64,000 bases of DNA from CAIKKG01 sp037444725 (GTDB taxonomy: Bacteria; Patescibacteriota; Minisyncoccia; UBA6257; GWB1-50-10): the NCBI GenBank assembly GCA_037444725.1, contig JBBILW010000001.1, positions 12,448 through 76,447 of the forward strand, written 5' to 3'. The position numbers and the translations under genes were made by a program. Positions 14,970 to 22,396 of this stretch are shown piece by piece; within the stretch, counting starts at the first letter, position 1, and each line of letters starts with the position of its first letter. The notes beneath the pieces were generated by a model. It saw only the letters and a list, made by a program, of their open reading frames with translations, was not told where the DNA came from and made no database searches.

Positions 14970-16256
14970 ATGTCAAAACCTCAGATTCTTTTTGTGGCAA
15001 TCGCGGGAACTCTCATTTTTATACTCGTGCTCATTTTTGCCGGCATTCTTCCGGGTCTTCAGCCCGCACGCACAAAAGTAACGCTTAAGGTATGGGAAGT
15101 GGGGTCATACAGCATAGAAAATTCGCTAAAACTTCTTAAGTCCTCATATCCTGGCGTCACTTTCGATATTAAGAAATTCGACACCATGGATATGTATGAA
15201 AATGCGCTCCTTGAAGGATTCGCCGTCGGCAGCGCGCCCGATATTTTCATGGTCTCCGGAGAAAACTTCCCCCGTTTTTCAAATAAAATCAGCGTAGCGC
15301 CGCAAACCGGCATCACGCTCGTCCAACTTCGCAACCTCTTCCCGCAGATTGCCGAACAGGCATTCACGCTTAAGGGTCAGATTTATGCGCTCCCGCTCTC
15401 CATCGACGACCTTGCGCTCATCTATAATAGGAGTCTTTTGGGCTCTGCCGGCATCGCCACTCCGCCGAAGACGTGGGAAGAACTCCAACAGGTTGCGCCG
15501 TCGATAACAAAGAAAGACGCGGCAGGGAACATCACGATTGCAGCGGTAACACTCGGCGGTTCGGCGCGAAGCGTTACCAATGCGGCGGACATACTCGGCG
15601 CCATGATGATGCAACGGGGTGCCGCGATGGTAAATGAAACAAATACGGCCGCAACATTTGCGGATATACAAGGAAATACGGCCCTCTCCTACTATACGCA
15701 ATTTGCAGATGCTTCAAGCTCCCTCTACACGTGGAACGACTCCATGCCGTTCTCGATAGACGCATTCGCCCAAGAAAAGGCGGCGATGACTTTCGGCTAC
15801 CTTGAAGATGTGAAGCGGATAAAGGCGCGCAGTCCATACCTCAATTTTGACATTGCGCCGCTACCGCAGCCGAAATCGCTTGTCGATGCGGGAAAATCGC
15901 TTACGTACCCGTCGTTGTACGGTTACACCGTCTCCCGCCAGTCACCGAACTACGCAACCGCATGGAATATTCTTATCGCGCTCGCCACCAATCCCGGTAA
16001 TGCGCAGGCATATCTTGATGAAACGGGCACGTCTCCCGCGCTCCTCTCGCTCATTAGCGCATCACAAAGCAATCCGCGCATTGGCGTGTTTGCGCGGCAG
16101 GCGCTTGTCGCAAAACTCTGGCAGAAACCCAATAACTCAATGGCAAACGCTTCATTTTCCTCAATGATTGAAAACGTAATCACCAAAAAGCTGCGCGTCA
16201 ATGATGCGCTGTACCAGGCACAAAGCGAGATTAACAAGTTATTTATCCGCCAGTAA
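14970..16256 (+). CDS. Family 1 extracellular solute-binding protein, membrane-anchored
   Basis: 428 aa. MalE/UgpB-type fold: a mature domain starting ~38 (VTLKVWEVGSY), the block APDIFMVSGENFPRF, YALPLSIDDLALIYNRSLL (hinge region), a TWEELQQVAP loop and a C-terminal helical part. The N-terminus is a long hydrophobic helix without a lipobox Cys, so it is probably an uncleaved anchor rather than a lipoprotein. No ABC permease or ATPase genes are adjacent, so the transport partner is unknown; it may be a surface binding protein working with the pilins just downstream. The ligand (sugar-type in relatives) is not determinable here. Confidence 0.8.
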   Translation: MSKPQILFVAIAGTLIFILVLIFAGILPGLQPARTKVTLKVWEVGSYSIENSLKLLKSSYPGVTFDIKKFDTMDMYENALLEGFAVGSAPDIFMVSGENFPRFSNKISVAPQTGITLVQLRNLFPQIAEQAFTLKGQIYALPLSIDDLALIYNRSLLGSAGIATPPKTWEELQQVAPSITKKDAAGNITIAAVTLGGSARSVTNAADILGAMMMQRGAAMVNETNTAATFADIQGNTALSYYTQFADASSSLYTWNDSMPFSIDAFAQEKAAMTFGYLEDVKRIKARSPYLNFDIAPLPQPKSLVDAGKSLTYPSLYGYTVSRQSPNYATAWNILIALATNPGNAQAYLDETGTSPALLSLISASQSNPRIGVFARQALVAKLWQKPNNSMANASFSSMIENVITKKLRVNDALYQAQSEINKLFIRQ

Positions 16257-16258
16257 GG

Positions 16259-16264
16259 TATAAT
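16259..16264 (+). promoter_or_regulatory. -10 box of the pilin operon
   Basis: TATAAT directly after the stop of the solute-binding protein, 9 nt before ATG 16274. Confidence 0.55.
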
Positions 16265-16273
16265 AGAATACAC

Positions 16274-16696
16274 ATGATGTTTCGCTTACTCGCTGGTATT
16301 ACTCTTGCCCTCGTCCTCTTCGTCGCCGTTGCTCCGCATGCGCTTGCGGCAAGTATTTGGACGGGAACCTCGTGCGTGGGCACTAGCGGAGGCCCCGACA
16401 AGCCGTGCTCCTTCTGTGACGCGCTTATTGTAGGAAGAAATATTATTACGTTTCTTACCGAGATTGCCGTGTCTATCACCACGCTCATGATAGTAGTCGG
16501 CGCAATACAATTGGTGATTGCGGGCGGCGACCCCGGAAAAATCTCTGACGCAAAAAGAACGATGGGGCGCGGTCTCACCGGACTTCTCGTCGTAATGTCC
16601 GCATGGACACTTATGAACGCGCTTCTCATATTCATCGCACGCGGCAGCGCCTCCGATCCTTCAGGTTGGAAGTGGAATGAGATACAATGTCAGTAA
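16274..16696 (+). CDS. T4SS pilin-like protein 1 (VirB2-type, two helices)
   Basis: 140 aa. Signal peptide ~1-25 ending ALAAS, a Cys-containing head (TSCVGTSGGP, CSFCDAL), then two membrane helices (~55-85 and ~100-125) joined by a basic loop with the block GGDPGKISDAKR. This is the T4SS_pilin layout (PF18895): VirB2/TrbC-like subunits that assemble at the inner membrane. Three Cys could form surface disulfides. First of three tandem pilin-like genes. Confidence 0.75.
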   Translation: MMFRLLAGITLALVLFVAVAPHALAASIWTGTSCVGTSGGPDKPCSFCDALIVGRNIITFLTEIAVSITTLMIVVGAIQLVIAGGDPGKISDAKRTMGRGLTGLLVVMSAWTLMNALLIFIARGSASDPSGWKWNEIQCQ

Positions 16697-16701
16697 CCAT
16701 T

Positions 16702-17031
16702 ATGAAAACGTTCTCTAAGGCACTTTTTCTCACGCTCGTCCTTACCGCCGCGGCAGCACACGCGCAAACATCCGTAGCGCTCCCCAATCCGCTCGGGGGC
16801 GTAAGCACAATCGGCGACCTCCTCAATAAAATTATCGACGCGCTTATTCTTTTCGCATCGCCCGTAGTAGTAGTCATCGTCATGTATGCGGGATATTTGT
16901 TTCTTTCCGCGCGCGACGAACCGGAAAAGATTACCCAGGCCAGAAACACCATTCTCTATGCGATGCTCGGGTATGGTATAATACTAATCGCAAAGGGAAT
17001 CGGGCTTATTATTCAAAGCTTCTTTTCCTAG
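16702..17031 (+). CDS. T4SS pilin-like protein 2
   Basis: 109 aa from ATG 16702, picked because it opens directly with a signal peptide (MKTFSKALFLTLVL, cut near AHAQ). ATG 16687 in frame would overlap the previous gene by 10 nt. Two helices (~40-62 and ~78-105) and the loop SARDEPEKITQARNT, clearly related to pilin 1. No Cys in the mature part. Confidence 0.75.
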   Translation: MKTFSKALFLTLVLTAAAAHAQTSVALPNPLGGVSTIGDLLNKIIDALILFASPVVVVIVMYAGYLFLSARDEPEKITQARNTILYAMLGYGIILIAKGIGLIIQSFFS

Positions 17032-17078
17032 AAAAGGTCGAGTTGTACATTGCAGACCATTCAAACTTATTACTGAAC

Positions 17079-17426
17079 ATGAAAACACTTGTAAAATACG
17101 CATCATTTGCAGCAGCAATCGCTCCCGTTCTCGCATTCGCGCAGGCAGCACCTGGCGACGTGACCGGAGGAACACAGGGACGCATCACATCACTTACCGG
17201 AGTCTGGACTATTGTGCAGACGGCAGTTAATTGGCTCGTCGCCATTTTCTTCCTCTATGCAACGATTCAGTTCCTTTTGGCAGGCTGGGAGTATCTTAGC
17301 TCCAAGGGTGATGAATCGAAGGTGACGGAAGTGAGGAATCGCCTTCTCTATGGAGTCATCGGCGTCGCGGTAGGACTTCTTGCATTCTCAGTCCCCGCTA
17401 TCGTGAGGACATTCGTGGGTGCATAA
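17079..17426 (+). CDS. T4SS pilin-like protein 3
   Basis: 115 aa from ATG 17079, which opens a normal signal peptide (MKTLVKYASF..., cut near AFAQA). The mature part has two helices (~45-70 and ~88-110) with the loop SSKGDESKVTEVRNR, parallel to the other two pilins. Tandem, diverged copies suggest subunits with different positions in one filament or complex. The main T4SS-like locus is 11 kb away, so partnership is inferred. Confidence 0.75.
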   Translation: MKTLVKYASFAAAIAPVLAFAQAAPGDVTGGTQGRITSLTGVWTIVQTAVNWLVAIFFLYATIQFLLAGWEYLSSKGDESKVTEVRNRLLYGVIGVAVGLLAFSVPAIVRTFVGA

Positions 17427-17452
17427 TTACAACCGATACTACGTTACAAAGG

Positions 17453-17484
17453 CTCCTCTCTGCTTCACAGCAAGGGGAGTTTTT
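17453..17484 (+). terminator. Terminator of the pilin operon
   Basis: Interrupted stem CTCC..TGCT/AGCA..GGAG followed by TTTTTG. Confidence 0.6.
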
Positions 17485-17521
17485 GATTCCCTTCTTCGCT
17501 AAAGCTACGAAGGGCACGGTA

Positions 17522-17550
17522 TTAGAAAAGTAGGAAAATTGGTGTATATT
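17522..17550 (+). promoter_or_regulatory. tRNA-Leu promoter
   Basis: TTAGAA (17522-17527), 17-bp spacer, TATATT (17545-17550), exactly 14 nt to the tRNA. Confidence 0.6.
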
Positions 17551-17564
17551 TATGGAAAGTATTT

Positions 17565-17647
17565 GCTCCCGTGGCGGAACTGGCATACGCGCAGCGCTTA
17601 GGACGCTGTCCCCAAAAGGGTTAGAGGTTCAAATCCTCTCGGGAGCA
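17565..17647 (+). tRNA. tRNA-Leu (anticodon UAG)
   Basis: 83 nt with a long variable arm (class II). Acceptor GCTCCCG/CGGGAGC, anticodon stem CAGCG/CGCTG with loop CTTAGGA (anticodon TAG), T-arm AGAGGTTCAAATCCTCT, discriminator A, no CCA encoded. Confidence 0.96.
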
Positions 17648-17654
17648 CAAAATG

Positions 17655-17677
17655 ACTCCACCGTTTAGGTGGAGTTT
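17655..17677 (+). terminator. Terminator-like hairpin after tRNA-Leu
   Basis: 8-bp stem ACTCCACC/GGTGGAGT with a 5-nt loop and TTT; it leads straight into the palindromic element. Confidence 0.6.
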
Positions 17678-17812
17678 GTGCTCCGAGGATTTGAACGGGA
17701 AAGGGGTCGGGGAAACGGAAGTTTCCCCGTGGCGGAGCACACGAACCGCTGGGTTCGTGAGAGGCGAGCGATATGCGCGAGCCGACGTTCAATTACCTCT
17801 CGGGAGCACAAA
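17675..17812. repeat. Palindromic element bounded by copies of the tRNA-Leu 3' end
   Basis: Left arm 17675-17696 is the inverted tRNA-Leu T-arm/acceptor end (a 3-nt deletion apart). Right arm 17787-17812 is a direct copy, with 17 identical nt at its end. Inside are two perfect 8-bp hairpins with 4-nt loops: GGGGAAAC/GTTTCCCC (17709-17728) and CACGAACC/GGTTCGTG (17740-17759). GTGCTCCG (17678-17685) also pairs with CGGAGCAC (17733-17740), giving a tRNA-like closed unit. The segment from CCCGTGGCGGA (17726) to 17810 has roughly the length of the tRNA and may be a decayed tRNA-Leu copy. Confidence 0.7.
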
Positions 17813-17823
17813 CGCACTAACAA

Positions 17824-17891
17824 ATAACTAATCACTTACAACAAATAACGCAGAGCAGTCGCTCCCTCCATCGTTATAAGTGATTAGTTAT
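17824..17891 (-). repeat. 15-bp perfect inverted repeat at the xer 3' end
   Basis: ATAACTAATCACTTA (17824-17838) and its inverse (17877-17891), about 38 nt apart. It overlaps the recombinase stop codon and is followed on the minus strand by TTGTTAG. It may be a terminator for the recombinase or a recombination-site remnant. Confidence 0.5.
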
Positions 17892-18780
17892 CAGTTTCTT
17901 TCCGTCTGCGAGCATGAAACGCCTCATGCACTTCGCGGAGCTCTTTATTCGTAAGGTGAGTATATACCTGTGTCGTCGCAATGTTTGCGTGGCCCAAGAG
18001 CTCCTGCACCGAGCGGAGGTCTGCGCCGTTCACAAGCAAGTCGGTCGCGAACGAGTGCCGTAACTCATGCGGGTGCACATGCTTTGCGATGCCTGCCGCA
18101 CGGGCGTAGTGATCAACAAGACGCTGAATGGTCCGCGGGATAATACGCTCCATCGGCTTGCCGCTTTTCGAAAGACTTATGAAAAGCGCCTCATCCGCAT
18201 CAGTCCGTTTTTTTAAATAATCCTTGATTGCCGTGCGAGCACCGGCCGAGAGAAAGACAACGCGGATTTTCTCTCCCTTTCCACGCACGGAAAGCTCTCC
18301 GCGCTCAAGGTCCAAATATCTCGAGAGCGCGCAAATTTCGGAAACGCGGAGACCGGTCGAAAAGAGAACCTCGAGAATCGCGCGATCGCGGAGCGCGCGG
18401 AGCGAATCACCCTTCGGTGCGGCAAGGAGCCGCACCAGTTCTTTATACTCAAGCACCTCGATGTCGCGTCGCGCGATTTTGGGAAGCTCGATGGTTTCCG
18501 GCGCAAGTGACTTCACGCCGCGCTTCACGAAATACTTTAAAAGATTACGAAGCGCGATGACGTAATAGCTCTGTGTAATCTTTTTCATGCCGCGCCGCGA
18601 GAGCGACACGCGAAAACTTCTGACAACCGCGTCGGTAATATCGGTAGGGGATTTCACTCCCGTTTCTTTCACGAACAAGGCAAGATAGCGTTCGTAATTC
18701 TCCCGCGTTTTTAACGAGCGATTTTTTTCAATCTCAAGATAATCGAGGTACTCCTTACAAAGGTCTTTTACATTCGCCAT
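17884..18780 (-). CDS. xerD: Tyrosine recombinase, XerC/XerD type
   Basis: 298 aa from ATG 18780 (ANVKDLCKEYLDYL...), 7 nt after a TACAAT box. N-terminal SAM-like domain ~1-90; the catalytic domain has R (TGLRVSEIC), K (GKGEKIR), HxxR (HELRHSFATDLL), H (LGHANIATTQ) and Tyr (VYTH). Length and sequence fit the housekeeping Xer enzymes that resolve chromosome dimers at dif with FtsK. Its place next to duplicated tRNA-Leu ends also fits an integrase role; I favour Xer because of the length and lack of phage genes. C versus D cannot be settled from sequence alone. Confidence 0.88.
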   Translation of the reverse strand: MANVKDLCKEYLDYLEIEKNRSLKTRENYERYLALFVKETGVKSPTDITDAVVRSFRVSLSRRGMKKITQSYYVIALRNLLKYFVKRGVKSLAPETIELPKIARRDIEVLEYKELVRLLAAPKGDSLRALRDRAILEVLFSTGLRVSEICALSRYLDLERGELSVRGKGEKIRVVFLSAGARTAIKDYLKKRTDADEALFISLSKSGKPMERIIPRTIQRLVDHYARAAGIAKHVHPHELRHSFATDLLVNGADLRSVQELLGHANIATTQVYTHLTNKELREVHEAFHARRRKETDN

Positions 18781-18787
18781 TATCTCC

Positions 18788-18793
18788 ATTGTA
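18788..18793 (-). promoter_or_regulatory. -10 box of the recombinase gene
   Basis: TACAAT on the minus strand, 7 nt before the start codon. Confidence 0.45.
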
Positions 18794-18819
18794 TCACGCA
18801 TATATTGTGCGACAGATAA

Positions 18820-18848
18820 TTGACCTGCATTTTGTGCGGGCGTAGAGT
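18820..18848 (+). promoter_or_regulatory. Promoter of the 97-aa protein gene
   Basis: TTGACC (18820-18825), 17-bp spacer, TAGAGT (18843-18848); leader of 45 nt with the Shine-Dalgarno run AAGGAGGG before ATG 18894. Confidence 0.65.
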
Positions 18849-18893
18849 ATGTACAGAACCTTTTAACCCGCAGGACCCCTATAAGGAGGGAAT

Positions 18894-19187
18894 ATGACAC
18901 TCGAAAGAACAAAGAGAGTACTCGCATCAAGCGAGGATGGAGACGGACAGAGCGTGGAGCTCATCGCGTATGGACCATACGAGAAGACGGTCACTTCGTC
19001 CACTGAAGGCGTGCCCGTGCGCATCAACGGCACGAAGCAGGTGATTCAGCTCCAGACCCGCTACCCCACGTGGGAATCGCTCTACGTCGTGAAGGTACGT
19101 GGTGAATCGGTCCTCAACACGTACGTTGCGCACATTGCCTGGGACAAGTTCAACAGCGCCATCGGCCTCGATCAGGTTGGCGCCTGA
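18894..19187 (+). CDS. Uncharacterised 97-aa soluble protein
   Basis: No family recognised. No signal peptide or membrane segment; beta-rich middle (VELIAYGPYEKTV, VIQLQTRYP, SLYVVKVRGE). It is a single-gene unit: own promoter, a strong Shine-Dalgarno site and a perfect terminator, which together support a real and probably well-expressed gene. Its signal style matches the deaminase and the 58338 lipoprotein rather than the leaderless neighbours. Confidence 0.65.
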   Translation: MTLERTKRVLASSEDGDGQSVELIAYGPYEKTVTSSTEGVPVRINGTKQVIQLQTRYPTWESLYVVKVRGESVLNTYVAHIAWDKFNSAIGLDQVGA

Positions 19188-19197
19188 CCCCCAACCC

Positions 19198-19230
19198 ACG
19201 CACAAGCCATACACCGCTTGTGCGTTTTTT
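19198..19230 (+). terminator. Terminator of the 97-aa gene
   Basis: 10-bp perfect stem ACGCACAAGC/GCTTGTGCGT with an 8-nt loop, then a T-run. Confidence 0.9.
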
Positions 19231-19281
19231 AATACATTTCACCAATTTTTGACCCTGTAGGACGCATAAGGTCTATATTTT

Positions 19282-19310
19282 TTGACATTTTTCCCGTTTC
19301 AAGGTAAGAT
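19282..19310 (+). promoter_or_regulatory. rpsO promoter
   Basis: TTGACA (19282-19287), 17-bp spacer, TAAGAT (19305-19310), 9 nt to the ATG: a consensus -35 with an almost leaderless start. Confidence 0.8.
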
Positions 19311-19319
19311 AGCCCCATT

Positions 19320-19586
19320 ATGTTAACGAAGAGAAAGAAGACGGTCGCCATAAAGGAATTCCAGACCCACGCCACCGATACCGGTTCCGCGGAGGTTCAG
19401 GTAGGCCTTCTCACCAAACAAATCAAAGCGCTCGCGGATCACCTCAAAAAGAACGCGAAAGACCACCACTCGAGGAGAGGACTTCTCGGTATGGTAGGTA
19501 AGCGCCGCAGGTTCCTTCAGTATCTGAAGCGCGAAGACGAAAAGAAGTATGAAAAGCTGGTCAAAAAACTTGAAATCGAAGCGTAG
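19320..19586 (+). CDS. rpsO: Ribosomal protein uS15
   Basis: 88 aa, the usual length. Binds the central domain of 16S rRNA. Hallmarks: HATDTGSAEVQVGLLTKQI, DHHSRRGLLGMVGKRRRFLQYL. Followed by a NYN-domain gene and pnp; rpsO-pnp adjacency is a classic bacterial pairing. Confidence 0.97.
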   Translation: MLTKRKKTVAIKEFQTHATDTGSAEVQVGLLTKQIKALADHLKKNAKDHHSRRGLLGMVGKRRRFLQYLKREDEKKYEKLVKKLEIEA

Positions 19587-20199
19587 TATTCCTCAAGAAG
19601 TCCCCCGCGCGGCCAAAAATCAGCGTGTGGGGATTTTTCTTGATATTCAAAATATCTACCATTCGGCAAAGCACCTCTACAATTCCCGCGTAAACTTTCA
19701 GGAACTCGTGCGGACGCTTGTGAAGGACCGCACGCTCGCACGCGCCATCGCGTACGTCGTGAAAAGTGAAACAGCGCTCGGCGAGGAATCCTTCTTCGAT
19801 GCGCTGCGCAAAACAGGCTTCGAGCTCCGCTCGAAAGACCTCCAGATATATCCCGACGGCTCGAAGAAAGCGGACTGGGATATCGGCATGGCGGTCGACG
19901 CCATCCGTAACGCGGGCGCGCTCGACACTATTATTCTTGTAACGGGCGACGGCGATTTCATCCCGCTCGTCGAGTACTTAAAACTTGGACTCGGAAAACA
20001 TGTCGAGGTGGCAGGGTTCGGCAGAACATCATCGGGTAAACTCAAAGAAATCGCCGAAACGTTTATTGAGTTAGACCACGTGCCGCGGATACTTATGGGC
20101 ATCAAGCGGCGTCCGCAGGCGCAACAGGGAGCGGCCCCACGTGCAGCGCCTCCCACACGAAAACCGCCGTACAGAAACCAGGGAGGCCGACAGCAGTAA
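19549..20199 (+). CDS. NYN/LabA-type (PIN-like) ribonuclease-domain protein
   Basis: 216 aa from ATG 19549, overlapping rpsO by 38 nt; GTG 19627, just before the domain, is an alternative start. The NYN domain (DUF88) shows its acidic pattern: FLDIQNIY (D), KKADWDIGMAVDAI (two D), LVTGDGDFIPLV (two D). These residues form a PIN-like metal site, typical of RNA cleavage. The C-terminal ~40 residues are basic, Q/P/R-rich and probably bind RNA. Inserted between rpsO and pnp, it is likely part of RNA turnover. Confidence 0.8.
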   Translation: MKSWSKNLKSKRSIPQEVPRAAKNQRVGIFLDIQNIYHSAKHLYNSRVNFQELVRTLVKDRTLARAIAYVVKSETALGEESFFDALRKTGFELRSKDLQIYPDGSKKADWDIGMAVDAIRNAGALDTIILVTGDGDFIPLVEYLKLGLGKHVEVAGFGRTSSGKLKEIAETFIELDHVPRILMGIKRRPQAQQGAAPRAAPPTRKPPYRNQGGRQQ

Positions 20200-20249
20200 A
20201 AAGGCGAGAGAGTTGAACGACAATACACTTAAAACCCAAAAAAATTATT

Positions 20250-22319
20250 ATGAATCTCAACAGAAAAAAGTTTGCAACGACATTGGACGGCGCACCGCTT
20301 GAAGTAGAAGTATCGGAACTCGCTCATCAGGCGAATGCCGCAGTACTCGCGCGCCACGGCGACACGGTGGTGCTTGCGGTTGCGGTAATGGGCGACAAAG
20401 AAGCGTCGCTTGATTACTTCCCGCTCACCGTTGATTACGAGGAACGTTTTTATGCGGCAGGAAAAATTCTCGGCAGCCGTTTTGTGCGCCGCGAAGGAAG
20501 GCCGTCAGATGAATCAATTCTTTCCGCACGCCTCATTGACCGCACTATCCGCCCGCTCTTCGATCAGCGCTTGCGCCGCGAAGTGCAAGTAACGGTTACG
20601 ATTCTTTCCTACGATGAAATCCATGACCCCGACATGGTGGCGCTTCTTGCAGCTTCAACCGCGCTCGGCATTTCGGACATTCCCTGGGGCGGTCCTGTCG
20701 CAGGCGCACGCCTTGAAGCGAAGAACGCTGCCGACGGAAAAACTTTCCTTGCCCAATTTGCGGGCACCGACACGTTCGTCAACATGATTGAGTTCGAGGG
20801 CAATGAAATCTCGGAAAAATCAGCAACCGAAGTATTTGTCGCCGCACATGAAACTATCAAGAAACTGATTGCGTTCCAGAATGGCATCATCAAAGAAATC
20901 GGCAAGAAAAAGGCGGATGTGATGATTCCGGAAGCTTCGCCCGCAGTCAAAACGCTTGTCTCAGAATTCCTTAACGGAAAACTCGAGGCCGCGTTCCGCA
21001 ATGACACGCACGGCGCGCTGAAGAATGAACTCTTCGAATACCTCAAAACGACGGACCAGGCGGAGGAGGCGCTTAAATACGCGGAGTATCTTTTTGAAAC
21101 AATAAGCGACGAATTCGTGCACGCGTATGCCTTAAAAGAAGGGAAGCGCGTCGACGGCAGGAAACTTGATGAGGTGCGCGACTTGCTCGCGGAAGTAAAA
21201 CTCCTTGAGCGCACGCACGGCTCGGGACTCTTTGTCCGCGGCGATACGCAGGTACTTGCGGTCACCACACTCGCGTCTCCTTCCTCGGAGCAGCTTATCG
21301 AATCAATCGAGGGCACCACGAAGAAGCGCTTCATGCTCCACTACAACTTCCCGAAGTTCTCAACCGGAGAAGTAGGACGCGCGCGCAGCGTCGGCCGCCG
21401 TGAAATCGGCCATGGCGCGCTTGCCGCAAAAGCGGTCGCGCAGGTGGTCCCGGGCAAAGAAGTATTCCCGTACACTATCCGCGTGGTATGTGAGACGCTC
21501 TCTTCAAACGGCTCATCCTCGCAGGCATCTATCTGCTCGGCTTCGCTCTCACTCATGGACGCAGGCGTGCCGCTCAGGAAGCACGTGGCAGGCATCGCAA
21601 TCGGCCTCATGACTGGCGAGAAAGGCGAATATAAGATTTTGACCGATATCCAGGGCCCTGAGGACCACTACGGCGATATGGACTTCAAAGTAGCGGGCAC
21701 TGCGGACGGCATTGCCGCAATCCAGATGGACGTGAAAATCGGCGGCATCACTAAAGATATTTTCGTCGAAGCGCTTCGCGCCGCAGAAAAGGCCCGCACG
21801 CAGATTCTCGGTGTGATGAGCGCAGTACTACCCGCGCCGCGCGCGCAGGTTTCGAAGTACGCGCCGACCATCATGGTCTTGAAGATTAATCCGGAAAAAA
21901 TCGGACTCGTTATCGGTCCCGGCGGTAAGACCATCAACGGCATTATTGCGATGTGCGACAACAAAGTCGGCATCGATATCGATGAGGACGGCACCGTGTT
22001 CGTATCCGGCACCGACGCCGCGATGACGAATAAGGCGTACAAAACCGTGGAGGCGCTCGTGCGCGAATACGCCGTCGGCGAAGTGGTAACCGGTCCCATC
22101 ATCAAAATTCTCGATTTCGGCGCCATTGTCGACCTTGGCGGGGGACAGGACGGCATGATTCACGTTTCCGAACTCCGCGACGGCTTCGTAAAGCGTGTTG
22201 AAGACGTGGTTCATATGGGAGAAGTAGTTTCCGCTAAAATCGTTCGCCTTGAACAAGGAAAAATCGGACTCTCATTAAAAGCAATGAAGGCGCCAGAGGC
22301 ACCAAAGCCCCAGCAATAG
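20250..22319 (+). CDS. pnp: Polyribonucleotide nucleotidyltransferase (PNPase)
   Basis: 689 aa, full. Phosphorolytic 3'-5' exoribonuclease and 3' tailing enzyme, a ring trimer. Domains: RNase PH 1 (~1-205), alpha-helical linker (~235-305), RNase PH 2 (~310-530, with RGDTQVLAV and the GDMDFKVAGT catalytic block), KH (~545-605, IGPGGKTINGI) and S1 (~615-680, VGEVVTGPI). Ends with a perfect palindromic terminator. Confidence 0.98.
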   Translation: MNLNRKKFATTLDGAPLEVEVSELAHQANAAVLARHGDTVVLAVAVMGDKEASLDYFPLTVDYEERFYAAGKILGSRFVRREGRPSDESILSARLIDRTIRPLFDQRLRREVQVTVTILSYDEIHDPDMVALLAASTALGISDIPWGGPVAGARLEAKNAADGKTFLAQFAGTDTFVNMIEFEGNEISEKSATEVFVAAHETIKKLIAFQNGIIKEIGKKKADVMIPEASPAVKTLVSEFLNGKLEAAFRNDTHGALKNELFEYLKTTDQAEEALKYAEYLFETISDEFVHAYALKEGKRVDGRKLDEVRDLLAEVKLLERTHGSGLFVRGDTQVLAVTTLASPSSEQLIESIEGTTKKRFMLHYNFPKFSTGEVGRARSVGRREIGHGALAAKAVAQVVPGKEVFPYTIRVVCETLSSNGSSSQASICSASLSLMDAGVPLRKHVAGIAIGLMTGEKGEYKILTDIQGPEDHYGDMDFKVAGTADGIAAIQMDVKIGGITKDIFVEALRAAEKARTQILGVMSAVLPAPRAQVSKYAPTIMVLKINPEKIGLVIGPGGKTINGIIAMCDNKVGIDIDEDGTVFVSGTDAAMTNKAYKTVEALVREYAVGEVVTGPIIKILDFGAIVDLGGGQDGMIHVSELRDGFVKRVEDVVHMGEVVSAKIVRLEQGKIGLSLKAMKAPEAPKPQQ

Positions 22320-22324
22320 CAGCG

Positions 22325-22356
22325 AAAAACACCCCGCATTAATGCGGGGTGTTTTT
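22325..22356 (+). terminator. Terminator of the rpsO-pnp operon
   Basis: Perfect palindrome AAAACACCCCGC ATTAAT GCGGGGTGTTTT. Confidence 0.92.
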
Positions 22357-22383
22357 ATCCACACGCAGGCGAAACAAATGATG

Positions 22384-22389
22384 TATAAT
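22384..22389 (+). promoter_or_regulatory. -10 box of the Pro-rich membrane protein
   Basis: TATAAT, 7 nt before ATG 22397. Confidence 0.5.
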
Positions 22390-22396
22390 ATACGCA

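Noticed and set aside
17884..18780. Phage or integrative-element integrase
   Set aside because: The recombinase has Xer length and motifs, ftsK is present in the window, and no phage or excision genes are near. The duplicated tRNA ends remain suggestive, so this was kept only as an alternative.
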